Source: Argopecten irradians | Taxonomy: Eukaryota; Mollusca; Bivalvia; Pectinida; Pectinidae | Assembly (NCBI RefSeq): GCF_041381155.1 | Contig: NC_091143.1 | Coordinates: 36,508,679-36,572,678 of the forward strand | Reading direction: 5' to 3' | Length of the DNA stretch: 64,000 nucleotides | Shown here: piece by piece, positions 1-15,000 of the stretch | How the letters are laid out: every line of letters starts with the position of its first letter | Numbering within the stretch: the stretch's first letter is position 1 | Position numbers and translations under genes: made by a program | The notes under the pieces: model-generated | The model's database searches: none | What the model was told of the DNA's origin: nothing | The model's input: only the letters and a program-made list of their open reading frames with translations

Positions 1-3000
1 CCTCCTTCAAACGACGAGTTGAATCAACTGAAGGAAACTGAGAACCTTTATCACTCAAGTTTGTTTCGTATGCAGGTAAGACCATTTCCTCGGGAATATT
101 CTTCTTTGCATGTACAATTCCACTAGCCCGACGTCCGGGGCTAGTGAATTTCAGGTCAGGGCTAGTGGCTTCACGATCATTACTAGCCCGTGGGCTAGTG
201 AAAATTTCTGTTAAAATCCTATATTTACATTGAAATTTCAGTTGTAAATCAACAGTTTAGCCTTTTATTGCCATTCAGAATTCTACTAGCAGTAAATGTG
301 TCGTCAAAACTGAAGCAAACGATATCAATGCATACCACAGGCACAGGTGGTTCCCAAACGTAAATAACATTCTTCATCTAGGTGCATCAAACGTTTTGTT
401 ATGTAATTGATGAAAGTTAAGCGCTTGAGTGACCCAGATGGCCATGTGTTTGCCGAGGTTGCTGACAGACATGGAACGGAAAAATCTAGATTTCTTGACT
501 CTAGATAAGAATCAATTATGAAGTGACAGTTTTATTATCTAGCATCATTATCATTTTAGTGTTATAAATTTGAGAATATGGGGGTTGGATTCAAAAAGTA
601 CTACTGCTGTGAGATGGATAGCGGATCATTTTGAAGTGATTAAAATACACGGTAGAATGTTGTCATGTACACTTGCAGATACATAGGTATACTTAGTTAA
701 CACAGCTGACACAAATAAACCCACTGAATGTTTTTTCAAAATAACTTAAATAGAGGTTTCATAATTATAGGTACAATATTTTTGCATATTTTTCATCTTA
801 TCTTTCGTATATTTTTATGATATATTGAAAACTTGTAAATGGAAATCAGCAGTGCTAATTAATTATCATTTACAAAATATTGCATAATAAATTGTAAAAT
901 TGATTTTGTGTAGTTCTTGGAATAAATCTATATGAAATTGGCATCATTTGATTCAAATACGAATGTATCATTGCAAATGTTACTAGATAAAGTTTTTTTT
1001 CAATGCTCAGAAAATTAGGGAAAATAAGTAAGTGTTCAGTAAAACAGTAATTTCAATTAAAGATTTTTTTACAGAATTTTCATGAACTGTACTATTTACT
1101 AAATTCATCATACCTATACAATGAAAACAGCAGGTAATAAATACTGATTGTTCACTTTACATTTTCCTGCTAAGCTTTTAATATCAAAGTTAAACTTTAA
1201 TAGATATATACTGATTATGTTTTCTTTCTACGGATAGTTTTAAAGGAAATATCTGAGTGAAATAAGAACCATAATTTTAAATCTAAAGTATTTTGCATGT
1301 GATGGCTGCTTGTTGCATTGTCAATATTGACTCAAGAATGTTTTTACTAAATGAATACCTGGTACCTGTGAAACAATCTGTGCGATATTTTTATTAGCAG
1401 AATGGTATTTAACACACTGTTAGACATGTACTTGTTCTGTACAGGTTTGTAAAAAAAATCCAGATCGAGTAAAATGCACATATAAAAACGAACGAAAAAT
1501 AGGGCTAGTAGACTTCTGATCAGGGCTAGTGAAAAATTGATGCTACTAGCCCTTGGGCTAGTGCAAAATTTTCAGAATTGTACACCCCTGTTCCTTTGGA
1601 ATATTCTTCTTTGCATATTACAGAGTAACTTCCCTTGCAGGTAGGTATCGATTGTGATGTCATTTCTAAAAATCTTTTTGAGTAAAAATGTGTTGTTTTC
1701 TCCAAAACGTAACATGTTACTCTCATAAAAACATGTTATAACAATCAATACCTACCAGCAAGGGCAGATAACTCTGTAATATGCTATTTCAGGATAGGAG
1801 TTTCAAAATAGTAAAACAATATCATTTGAATATGTTTAGTCCCATCTTCTAGTGATTCGACATTTCGTCTCACTATGCTTTCCAACCATGATATGATGAT
1901 GTCAAAATCACTGGAATCGTACACAAACAACACAATTTTTCTATCTCTTCTTCTTTCAGCTGTACAAACGACAGATTTGAGTACACTTGTCTTTGTATCT
2001 CGATATGGACATATATTGAATGAACAGTATCAAAATAAGTGAATACAGACTGCAGATGGACAGATATTTTTAATAAATGATTATTTGTTTGTTTTTTAAA
2101 GATTACAGAGCTCCTTTCTGAAGTATCACTGAAAGCTAAACGACAGAGGCAACTTGAAAATGTCTTTACCACTGTCAAGGACATTCTTTTGGATCTCCCC
2201 AAAGGGAAAGCTCATGAGGTATTTTATACATGTCTCATTATACCTAAGTAATTGTAGGGGTTTGCTCTAACCAGGAATGAATTTCTTCTGTTTATCTTGA
2301 GTACTAAATATGATCTAATTTAGGTTAGATATCAAAAAAGTGAAAATCAATTTGATCAGTAATAGAAACATTATTAAAAAAAAATCTTAAGTCATTCTGA
2401 GGTGAATGCCATTCAATAACAAGATCACCAGATGAAAAGGAAAATATGTAAGATTATTCACCATTTCCATATTCATTGAATTTTGTCCTGTGTATGGCTG
2501 TGTATATAGTCCTGAATGTTTTATTTTAAAAAATATTTGTTGCTGATTCTCACTTAAATATTACTTTTATGCCTGTCAATTATACTTGAATTAAAATTAA
2601 AGTTTTTATCAAAATAATGATCTTCATTGCACTTATATCATATGAGTCATTGAAAAGCTTTATTTTACCTCTTTTTACAGCTGATGGAACAAGACTGGTT
2701 ACCAAAGAAAATTGTCAAGGTACCGATATACCAGTCCCCAGAGTCTGTGAAAGGAAGGTTTCAGTTTTTTCCTCCAACTGAAGTAAAGATAGTTGGGAGT
2801 TTTTTATCAAGAACCTGTGTGAAACCAGGTGTAAATTTGGACATTGCAGTTACAATGCCAGTTGTGAGTATTCCATTGATGTTTTCCTTTGAGCAACATT
2901 AAAAGAGGTGTGTGGGGGAGGGGGACATATATATTGTTGCCAATGTCCGGGACAGAGACAGAAACAATTATGTCTTACAGGCTTTTTAGTCAAAACAAGA

Positions 3001-6000
3001 TTTACATAGATCATTGAACTTTGCTAAATTGAAGTTGTTGGAACTGTCGTAAAACTTCCATTGCCTAATATGTAACTCAAGTGAATTTGAAGAAATAGTG
3101 TAGAGTAGCGTAGAGTTAGGCTTTGTCATGACTTTTTCTGTATGCCTGAATTGATTTATGACATTAAAATCATCTTTGAAATATATATTTTGGAATTTGG
3201 AGTGCAATGATCAATATAATCACGCAAGAAAATATAGAAAAAAAATTGAGAGCAGAAAACTCGAATTTCAGAAAATTAAAAGCCCGCTCATACAGAGATT
3301 TATCTGAATAAACAAAGTTAAATAAAAATTAAACATTATACCTATAAAGCAGTATGTATATGTATTGTATGAAGATAAATTTGTATTATTATAGGAATGT
3401 CTGCAGAGCAAAGACAACTTGAACCAGCGATATCTGAGAAAGAGGGCTCTGTATTTAGCTGTTCTAGCTAAACACCTGAAGAAGAAAGAAGAGGTGGAGG
3501 ATTTAAAGTTTACTTACCATCATGGCAGTCACTACAAACCTATCCTAGTTCTACAAGTGAAAGGTAAGGATGTAACGAGGGAGGTATGGTGGTTGAGTTG
3601 TCGCTAGATCACTGTTGATGACCAAAGGGTTTGCTAGTTGGAACTCAGTGAGGACACAGCCACTCTATATGATTGTGTTAATTCCTTTTAGTCCTGTTGT
3701 AAATGACTTTATATGTGTTATAGTATCATGTAAGGATGGTTGTTGAAGTGATCAGGAATTGGACCGAGTTAATTGCCAGTGACAGGGTGATTCATAGGAG
3801 GGTTTTTTGAGATCCCAAAAAGTCCCAGTAAAGTGTGATTTACCATTGATTAGCCCCACCTTCCGTTAATAATTGTGCCATCATCTTTTGATGTGAATTT
3901 TGTGATTTCATAATCTTAAATCACCAGAAAGTTGGATCTCGAAACCCCCGTATTGGTAGATCATCAATCTGTCTAGTGCTTGTTGGACCATGGTTAGATA
4001 TGTGGCCCAGCTAGGCATTTTCTTGCTCAAACTACAATTCTTCGCTTAACAGTGCCAAAATGTTAATTAGCTTCAACTGTTTCCCAAAGGGTTCAGAAAA
4101 CAAACAGCATCTGGCTGTGAAAACCCAATGTATACAGATAAATATGTGTTGACCACATACAGACAGCCACCTGGTATTTTATTATATATAGCAATATATG
4201 ATGATAAACCTTATAGTGTAACTACAAGTATATAACCATATAGCTAGCCATACCATGTGATACCCAATAAAGTTTTTGCGGGACTTGTACCTCCAATGGT
4301 GATGAACGTAATTCTTTGTAATCTTCCCGCTGAAATGACATTTGCGCCGGATCAATTATCATTGTACGTCATTTCATCACCAATAGAAAAAATAGTCCTG
4401 CACAAATGTTATCGGGTATCATGTGGTACGCGAATTATTCCAATGTTTGGCTAAAATAAGCAACCATCTGTACCAGATTAATAATTCTATTGTGGCTGAA
4501 TATCTTTTTACTTCTCTTTTACACAGGAGACACAGGAAAACCTATTACTGTACATTTACATGTGGTAGCGGAGGAAGGAATGTTCAAGCTGCATCGTTTC
4601 CATGTCAACAAAAACAACATTAGGAATCAGTGGTACCATGGTCAGACGCAGGAAGTGGAAGAAGGTGAGTACTGTTAATTAAAGCGAAAAGGAAATCATG
4701 AAATTGTATCCCCACAAAATTAATTAACTATACTGTAAGTGGTAGAGTGTAGAAATTGTTATTGCGTTGTAAGTTTTCATTATGCTTTATGTTTAACAGA
4801 TGATCAACCTACTACACCTGTGTACAACATGGCCATCCTTAGCGACCTGACCTTGACCCAGAACACTGACCACTTGACCAGTATACTCGGGAATAGCCAG
4901 GGAATCAGAGAGGGAATTCACTTACTGAAAGTCTGGCTTCATCAACGGGAACTCAATATGGTACATGTCCACTGTAATAGTTGTAAAGATGAAGGATTGG
5001 TCAACAATTCATGTCAATTATTATTTAATGGTGTTACAGTAAAACATGTTTACAATGGACATGCTTTTAACAAATTCATGGTTATGACGGAATATTTTTC
5101 ATTCCCTGATATGGTTCCTATAAGATGTTTGTAATATGTATATTAATATATTATGCTTATTATGAAGTAATTCTGTTTGTCCCGGAAGTTCATTATATAA
5201 CCATGCATGTTTTACTATATTAGACAAAATGAGTGGCCGATGGTTAAATTTTATCGGAATGAAACTTCAGCATTACCGTATTCGACCCAATAAGCGCCCA
5301 TGTCCCTATTAGCGCCCCTCCCCCTTTTTGAGGCCTAAATTTCAATTGCCCAGACATAAATAAGGACCAAAACTACATAAAACGGTATAAATTTGCAATA
5401 ATTTTGACTTATTTTCATTTTTATCAATTTTTTAAGCGCCCTGGGCGCTAATTGGGTCGAATACGGTAAGTCTGTTATTGTCAAAACGAAAAGTCACTCT
5501 TAGTTTAAATGCAAAATGAAGTAGTTTTTCATCTGCATTACTGCCTATCATAAATCCTAAATCATAAACCACATGATTATTAAGTGGTCCATCGTCCGTT
5601 CATATGTCGTCCTTCCGTCCAATAACAATTCTTGTTACCGCTATTTCTCAGATAGTACAGTCAGCAGGAATCTTTCTCAAATTTCATATGTATAGGCTTC
5701 ACATGGGCCCTAGTTGTACATATTGCCTTTTGGGACCGATCCAAGATGGCTGTCAGGCAGTCGTATTGGATTTTGAAACTTGAAGTTTGAAAAGCAGAGA
5801 AAAGCTCCCTTTTCCATTGTCAGACATACCTAGATCATTTTTTGGTGAGTACTAAGATCCCTCTGAGATCTCGTGTCCCGTAATAAAACTGTTACAGTCC
5901 TGTAACACTTATATTTAATTCTACGTTACAGGGTTATGGCGGTTTCTCTGGTTACATCCTGTCAATGTACGTCGCATATTTGTTGTCCAAGCGACGTCTT

Positions 6001-9000
6001 AACTACATGATGAGTAGCTACCAGGTCTTCAGAAACACACTTTTAAACCTTTGTAAGTATCACTTTCCATAACATTTACTCTCCTGTTAATGAAAATCAT
6101 AAGTTCATCATTACTGAATATAAACGAATCTTTCTTATCTATGTATATACAACAGGAGGAGAGAATGTAGGGGCTAGACTTGAGTTTGAATCTAGGACCT
6201 TCAAACACTAGCCAGATGCTCTACCGATCAATTGAGCTACCTGGTAACTGATTTTTGACTAAGTCCAACATACTACATGTACAGGGCATCCTATTGATCC
6301 TTGACTTATAGCAGTTTCAGAAAACAAATACCATTTCTTAAAAATCTGAAGAGTCAAAACATTTGACAAATAGACATGTACTTCAAAATCAAGACATGAT
6401 CATGACAGGAGATTAGACATGTACTTCAAAATCATAGAAAAGATTAATTGTTGATTGCAAAATGTTGAGTTGCCAAACTGATCAGCAATACAGTAAGTTT
6501 CCTTCGAGTTAATTCTGTTTTCTCACTGATTTTTGTAGCTAAATCTGATTGGACAACACAAGGAATCACCTTTTGTGATGATAACATGGATTCACAGCGC
6601 CCTCTGTTGTCAGACTTCCTCGAAACCTTTGATGTTGTATTTGTGGATGTGACGGGCTACTACAATATCTGTGCTTCTATGAACAAGTCATGTTACAATC
6701 GGGTAAGACTTTATGTTATTATTATATGATATTATTAGTCCTCTAACGGTAAAACTGGAAGGGACTATTGTTGTCAATTCTGTCAGTCCATCTGTCCTTC
6801 CTCACTTCCATCTCTCTCATGAAGTTTGTCAGCACTCACAGCTTCATTTCTTAATGAATGTGTATAGATAATTAAAATACCATGGATAGGTTGATATTTC
6901 ATGGTAATTGGGTCAAGGTCACTTACTTTTTTTAGAAGAAAAACCGTTGTCAGCAGCATTAATTGCTTTGTTTCCTTAACGGTGAAAAATTGTGGGACCA
7001 TCAGGGACATATATTGCTTCAGCACTGTTCAAATATCTTGTTAGTTTTAAAAATTAAAACGTTTGTTCTTTTTGTTAATTTGCCCTTGCTTTTAAATCTT
7101 ACTGACCCACTATATACAGTCGTACAGGAGATCAGTAACTTACTCAAGTAGTAGCATTAAACACAAGTACCTATACAACATAATTATTGGTCCAGAAGAT
7201 CGATCGATATCTGCTGGACATAACAAAATCCTCCTATACGGATCTTATAATTCCACACGTTACAGGTTCGTTACGAGGCTGGACAGGCCATGCTGATGCT
7301 TGACGACCATTCTCTAGACAGCTTCTCCTTGTTTTTCATGACACCTCTTCCTTTCCTCCGGACATTTGACAATGTATTTCAGTAAGTCTACTGTTACATG
7401 TACTTCACTCAAACTTTGTTATACATCCTTGTATTGAAAGACAATTAGGAGAAAACTTTATTTTCAAATCATATTTTAAAATAGCACTCTTTAACTAATT
7501 GTAGTTCATTTGGTTCAAAGGACCAATGTGTCCTATGAGTTGATGATATTAGGTTGCTAAAATGGTTAGACTGACCCCCTAAGGGCATAACAGGCAGGTC
7601 AAAAGGGGTCTATGTATTCATATTAACAACTACCTCTCTGAAACTAAGCAATGGATATCACTCGATACTTAACTCAAACTGTAAGCCTGAGGTTTTGTTT
7701 TATGTACTAATTAACCTGAGGAGCATCAATTATGTTTTCTCTGCCTCTTGCAGCTCACAATTTGGATTGTTGTTAAAATTATTTTCTTTCAAATGCTATT
7801 TTTTCAGCATCCGAAACTTATCTTGTCTTGAGGCTGCGGTAACAAAGTTTGACCTGACTGATAGAGTTATGGACCTTGGCGGTGATATGGTTGCCACGGT
7901 AACTCCTAGTCTGATAACAGTACTACAGCGTTCACTGGATAGGAGAATTAAACTGTTACAGGTCAAACAGGAGTCTACACCACAGGTCAGTACTCATGTA
8001 ACGTCACTGAAATACAGAGTATCATTAAACTTTGTATGATTTTGGAATTTAAAAAACACTTATACTTTAAATTTAGTTATCCATCACCTTCACTTATTCA
8101 TCTTTTCGAGAACATGCACACTACAAAATATCATCTGTAAGTCAAATAACTTTCAGTAAACAAAAACCGCTTCATCTCACTGAAGCATACTGCTGAAGTT
8201 GAAATTGTATGCTGAAGTTTATCTACTGTTATGATATTTAAAGGTATTGATTGATTTTATTAGAATGTTTGATATTACTACTCCCATATTCAAATGGTGT
8301 AACAATCATTACCTATTTTCAGGGGGGAAAACTTTCAATACAAAGAGCAGATAACTCTTTTTCATTTCAAGCTATCTTTAACTGACTATATTATCTTTTA
8401 TGTGTATTGTAGTGGAACATCAAAGAAGATCCTCCTAAACCCGGTTGTCAGGGGCAGATAACTGTTGGAGTTTTACTCAACCCAGACACATGCACTAGTA
8501 TATTAGACAAAGGACCACCGGCAGACTCTCCCGAGGTGAGTTTAAGTTTGTGTTTCCATAGATCACCTGTTTAGATAGCACATCATACCATCATTTACTG
8601 CAAGTACAGAACTACTATCATGAAATTAGTAAGCATTCAGTTTTACCTACATTTGTATGTAATGTCCTATCATAACTCTCTTTGATATGGAAGTAGAGTG
8701 ACGCATTTGTCTTAAAGGTAGGTTTCGCCCAATGAAATATAAAGACTACGAAATTGAAATTTATCCTATACATAGATATAATCTTCAGATCCTTTTCAAT
8801 GCATACAGCGAACAATATGGGTGGTCAGTTGCCTAGCTTGACCAGGAAAATACTCCTCTAAAAATAGAGCGAAGTCAAGCTTTACATAGAACATGACGCA
8901 TTTTTTTCCAAAACAAGGCCGCAGCAACAAACGGAAGCGTACAACAAAATGTCAGATAGAAGTGACCGTCTTGACACGGCATGTTTAGTTAAAAAACAAC

Positions 9001-12000
9001 AACAACAAATCGAAGTGCGAGGGACTGTTTATACATATCATATAACACTTCATGTTACTTACATACGCTCGCTAACTTTGTACACCAAATATACATGTAG
9101 TTAGTCTGCGGCTGTTTGTGCGCTGGCATATGTGTTGAAATTTAACTCACCACGTGCAATGTCGTTACACGAGTCCCAACAGATCCCGGCAAGTTCCGCT
9201 TGAGATGTGGCTTCTGTTTCTTCTATGCTACATGCCATCTCTGAATTTAATTCCCTATAGATATCCTAGGGTGCTACCGAATCCATCATAATTTCCTCCA
9301 CTTTGTTGCCGATTCAGATATATTTTTTTCATTGCACACACTTTCGTTCAACCATTTTGTTTACTTTTAGTGCGTGACAATGCGCATGCGCCAAACTTCG
9401 ACAACACAATCCATCGCAGCTTCATTTGCATATTATTTTGTCTGACGGACACCGTAATAAATCAAGGATTTCCTTCAATTTTGTATTCAAGACACATTTG
9501 TTCAATCTCAAACACATAAGGAAATTACATTGAGATAATTTAATATGTTTTTTTCATCTTTTCTTCCGCTTATCGCATTTCACAAAAAAATATTTATTTG
9601 GTTGGGCGAAACCTACCTTTAAAGATATTTTGGTTTATCTTAAATAAGACAACATGTGGATTCTACTTGTTGAAAATGAAAAGTGTATCAATCATAAAGT
9701 AAAGCGTATAAATTTTTATTAATAATCATAAAAGATTTTTATTTTGTAGGCAGAGGATTTTCGTGACTTTTGGGGTGAGAAATCAGAACTCCGGAGATTT
9801 AAAGATGGCAGCATATGTGAAGCTGTTGTATGGATGGAGGCAAACTCTGAAATATCGAAGAAGAGGACTGTTTGTTCTGTAGCTGTCAAACACATCCTAA
9901 AGAGGTTTGTGATGCTTTTACTGTCAGGTGCCATGTACAAAATATATCTGTTACTTTTATTTTACATCAGAGTTCAAAGTTTTTAAACAACAATCTGGTT
10001 TGGTATATTTTAGGCTTAATGTCCTATAAACAGCCAGGGTCATTGACGGATGGTAAATTGACAATTTAGGCTATCAATAGACTGTTTGTAGTGAAGTTGA
10101 CAGTTCTACTGAGCCTAATTAATTTAGACCTTCTTCTAGAATATAACCACTGATCATTTGATGTGTACCCGATCAGCTTCTTACAGCAAGGGACTTCTGC
10201 CTTTCTGTCTTGGAGGTGGACAATTTTTGGAAATGAAGGCTTCCCTCCTGAGAAGAGCCTAAATCAAGTTGGCCTCAGGGTCACAAGTTTGTTTGATGTT
10301 GAGCCAGGAACAAAACCAAAGTGAAAATAGTCATTACATCAAAACTGAGGCCTTCAACAATTAGGAGACCTTTATTTGGTCCCAAAAATAAATAATACAA
10401 CAACAATCTGAGGTTTCATTCAGTTTCGACTACTATACAGACGGTTATTTACATGGGTCAAAATTTAACTAATAATGATGAAATTAAATCTTAAAAGGTT
10501 GAAATTTTCACAATGTGATTTTCAGAGTATGTATGATTCAATTATTTCTCAATATTATGCGGATCCAATTTTTGCAATTATAATGACCATGTCACATAAA
10601 ATTACAAAAATATCATCCCATCGAAAATAACCTGTTACAAGTGTGATGTGATTTGTTTATTGCAGACAAGCTGGGATACCGCCAGAGTCCTTATGTTTCA
10701 TCGGCCCACAACTTGATCCACTGCTGTACCTCCCTGTTAAAACGAAGAAAGGAATGAAAAGTTACGGTACAGGAGAGGAGGAGAGTACGGCCATAATGCA
10801 CACCTATGACTCGCTGTGTAAAATACTACGGAATCTCAAGGACATGCCTCTCACGATAAACTCCACACAAGGGACGTCGCCAGTGTTTAGGTTTACGGAG
10901 GTAAGTCTAAGTTTGTTTTAACTCCTTGCTTCTGATCTCTTGTTGATTACAATTGGAAGTTTGACATCAATGATTTGGAGATAAAACATATAAATTTTTT
11001 TTCAAAAGTGAGTCGTTTATGCACTGTTGATAAAAAGAACATTAAATTCTGTGTACTGAGACATGTTATTTTCATGTACAGTGGACCCGCGATAATCCGG
11101 ACGCCGGTAGTCCGGAAAACTCACAATCCGAACGGAAATGTCAGGGAACGGATTTCCGTAACGTTATTTATACTCACTAGTCCGGAAATTCGTATTCCGA
11201 ATCCGGAACTCCATTTTGGGAACGGAATGTCATTTTCGTTAATAAATTCCCGCAATAATCCGGACAATTTGTTGTCGCCACGTGCCGAGAAAATCCAAGG
11301 CCAGCTACAGTCATGTGTACAATACACACAATCACTTGACACTGAGTGTGTTGTCATAACGACGGCTGCCAGGTCATAGCCACGGGCGTTTACCTGAACA
11401 CCTTTCAGACGGGTACATGCAGTCATGTAACGGTTCATTGGTTTTCTATAGGAGATCAAACTTCAGTGTTGTTATTGAGATACGCAATATATGTTTAGCC
11501 ACACACTTTTAAACATGCAGTTTGAGCTTGGGTACGGGTACGTATGCTGTAGATACCTTACTTGTTTCGCATGCAGAATATATCGCTATGAGTATCGAAT
11601 GCAATAAAGTGAGATAATACTCACAAAATTAATAAGAATTTTAAATGTATGTGAATCTATTCGAATTCATCGTCTGTGGTATAAGATATAAAGGCTACGG
11701 CATATGCCATTTACACGTGTGTGACATTGTGCACGAAGTTAGACGTGAACGGGCGCGTGGTTGTTACAAACGTCTGTAAGTCAGAAAGCAAAGATTTGTA
11801 GAAATGGTCATTAAAAACACACATTATACAAAATAACAATTATATGAGTTTATAAAATGTTCACAACTATTTGTTATCATAGTTTTTTTTATGCCAAGAA
11901 CGTAGATGATATTGATCCTTTGTTAGGCAATTTGCCGTACGATAGATCAAGAGTGGGATACGTAGCTATATGCATATACATAGTACACAATTAACAATGG

Positions 12001-15000
12001 CTTTAGGTTTCGTATTTTGAAGAAGAAATACGTTTATTCAATATTTTTTTAATATAATGATATAAAAATACCTATAAATCATAACAAACGAAGTATTAAT
12101 TATGATACACGTATATTACATAAAAGCCTATCATCGATTACAAGGTCAAGGGGAGTAACTCGTACGTGCCAATTTAATTGACTAAGAACACGGAATTCGG
12201 CAGTCCGGAAAACTCGTAATCCGGACGGTTTAGGCTGGGAACGAAGGTGTCCGGATTATCGAGGGTCCACTGTATAAAATATTTTTTTTTTTTTCAACAT
12301 ACCGTATATATTTTGCAAATTCATGATCATGGGCTCTTACTTATGATCATGTATTTATATATATACATTTTGTAAAATTATTTGAAAACAATTGAATTCT
12401 TGTTTGAGCTCTGTCATAAAATCATACGAAAAATTTTGTATCTCATGAAAATAAAGTGAAAAGTTTGATTACCAGTAAGTGAGTTAAAATGGTATACTAA
12501 AATTACATACAGCACCTGTGTTTGTATTTAAAGGTGTTTCACGCCACAGCAGTTGTAACTTACATTAGACTGTGTTTGTATTTAAAGGTGTTTCACGCCA
12601 CAGCAGTTGTAACTTACATTAGACTGTCTTTGTATTTAAAGGTGTTTCCAGCCCTAGAAGCCACATCACCACAACAGTTAGCAGGAGAAGCTGGCAGTAT
12701 TCAGTGTCCTAAACCCAACAAACCACTTCCCCCATATACACCAGTACACAAGAGTAGGTCATTCTTGGCCATAGCAAAATTTCTTGGCCATAGCGAAATT
12801 TCTACAATGTTTCTATGTTAGGCTACTATATTGTATATCATTACATGTCATGGAAATAATTTGATTTCCTCTCTTTCTCATGGATCAATTTGAGGAGCCT
12901 GATAAGATAGACTAAGCAGAATGTTAAATGTTACATGTATGACAGGATAAATATAAAATGCATTAAGAAAATAAGATTATATTAAAACTGCCTAACATTT
13001 TAATCCCAATCTTCAACTGTTACTTTGTCAATTTTAATTTTCTTCTTTTTTTTTTTAATATATTCAGGCATGGTAGTGATAAATCTTGAGTTCAATTGTT
13101 GAAAATGTGCTGTCTTGTGCCATGACAAATGTTCTTTGATCCAGCCAAAACATATATTTTGTAAACAGACTATATGTTTTGTATTTATAGTCACCTGCCT
13201 GATGGAAGGAAGTGGTAAATGGCCAGACGAAATTGAACCATTCCGACGTCTAAAAGCAGCTTTTCATATCGCATTGGGAAAGACCTTATCTAGTGAGCAT
13301 AGCCTGGTCGTCAGGACAACCCCAGGATACGTAGATGTGAAGAAGGTGAGTCTGATACATTAAACGAAAAAACACTGGTTTAAATGCTTTCTATAGATAT
13401 CTGCAATGTTAGAAACTATGTCCTGTGGAACATTTTACCAGTATTTATCCTGAAAGTAACCAATGGGGTCCAATTAAATTTCATATATACAGGAAGGTCA
13501 TTTAGTAAGCCAATTTGGCGATACCAAAACAATTTCCAAGAAGTATGATTTATCGTCGATTACTAAGCCCACCTTTTGGTTATTGTGATGTCATATTTGG
13601 ATATGATATCCCAATCACTAGAAGTTTCGTCTAATCGATAGTAAATTGTATTATCCACATAAAATTTACTTTATATTTAAACTTATTAATTACAGTCAAA
13701 CCTTTCAACAAGTTTATGGTAAATTTACAAGTTTACATGATTCAGCTATAATGTTTTCGCGCACATTTGATATTTCGAGAAATTTCTAGTCGGAAGTTAA
13801 TGAAAGATGATTTAGTTTGACTGTATTTTACATTCTTGCAAATGTGCATTAAGAGATTCTGTTGTAATTTTCAGAACAACTACATATTCCGAGTAGAGTT
13901 ATCCTACCTTCGTGAGATAGCCTTGGCCAAGTCACATCGTACTCCCGAGGGGATGATGAAGATGCGAGACACACCTGAATCTTTAGAATTAGAAAAACAG
14001 ATGGTAGCTTTGCCGAAACTTACCAGTACATTACATGGGTAAGTGTACTGTTTACTCAAAAACTTACCAGTACATTACATGGGTAAGTGTACTGTTTACT
14101 CAAAAACTTACCAGTACATTACATGGGTAAGTGTACTGTTTACTCAAAAACTTACCAGTACATTACATGGGTAAGTGTACTGTTAACTCAAAAACTTACC
14201 AGTACATTACATGGGCAAGTGTACTGTTTAACTCAAAGCATACTCTTTATGAAAAAAATCTTTGAGGTATTTTTCAGCTGCATTGTATACTGTTAAACTT
14301 TGCTATCTCCATTCTTGATGTTCCAGGGGTTACTGTCACTGTCGTTATATTAACCCTTAGACTATGTCATAGCAAAACTGAAGGCATTTCAGGAGTTAGA
14401 AATTCACCACCAAACACAGGCCTACAGAGACGTCCTTTAAACATTAGAGAGAGCAACCGCCAAGCTTCAGAGCCATACAGTGTACTGTTAGTTAATTCTT
14501 TTGATGTACATTGAAGGCCCCACGTTACCTGTCTGATCTGTTATTGCACACACATGTAGAGCCTTCAGTTTTGCTATGACATAATCAAGGAGTGGATATT
14601 ACAACACTGATTGAGACCCTGGCAGTTTAATTAGAATAAATATTGTTTTGTTTGTCAAAGCATCACAGCAAAACTTTGAGATAAGAATTGGAACTTGCGT
14701 GATAATTTGAATAATGGATAGCTAAATTGGAACTTGCGTGATAATTTGAATAATGGATAGCTAAAATTTTTACCACTTAATCAGTCTCAATTTAGGTTCA
14801 GCTCTTATGTTATTTCAGATATAATGACTGTTCTTTTTATGAAACAATTACGTAATTACCACAATATGAAGTTTGATTATTATCAAAATATTCAAGTCAA
14901 GCTGTTTAACCAATTATATGGTAAAAGTTTTGCATGAAATTTTACCTGTGATTCAAACTCCAATGATTAAAGTTGGTCTTCAAACAATGACAGCAAAAAT

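Noticed and set aside
6172-6247. Functional tRNA gene on the minus strand
   Set aside because: A and B boxes are degraded and the acceptor stem does not pair; it fits a SINE head better.
11121-11459. 112- and 134-codon frames on both strands
   Set aside because: They lie inside the Tigger-like element and read through its terminal repeats; no DDE or HTH motif seen.
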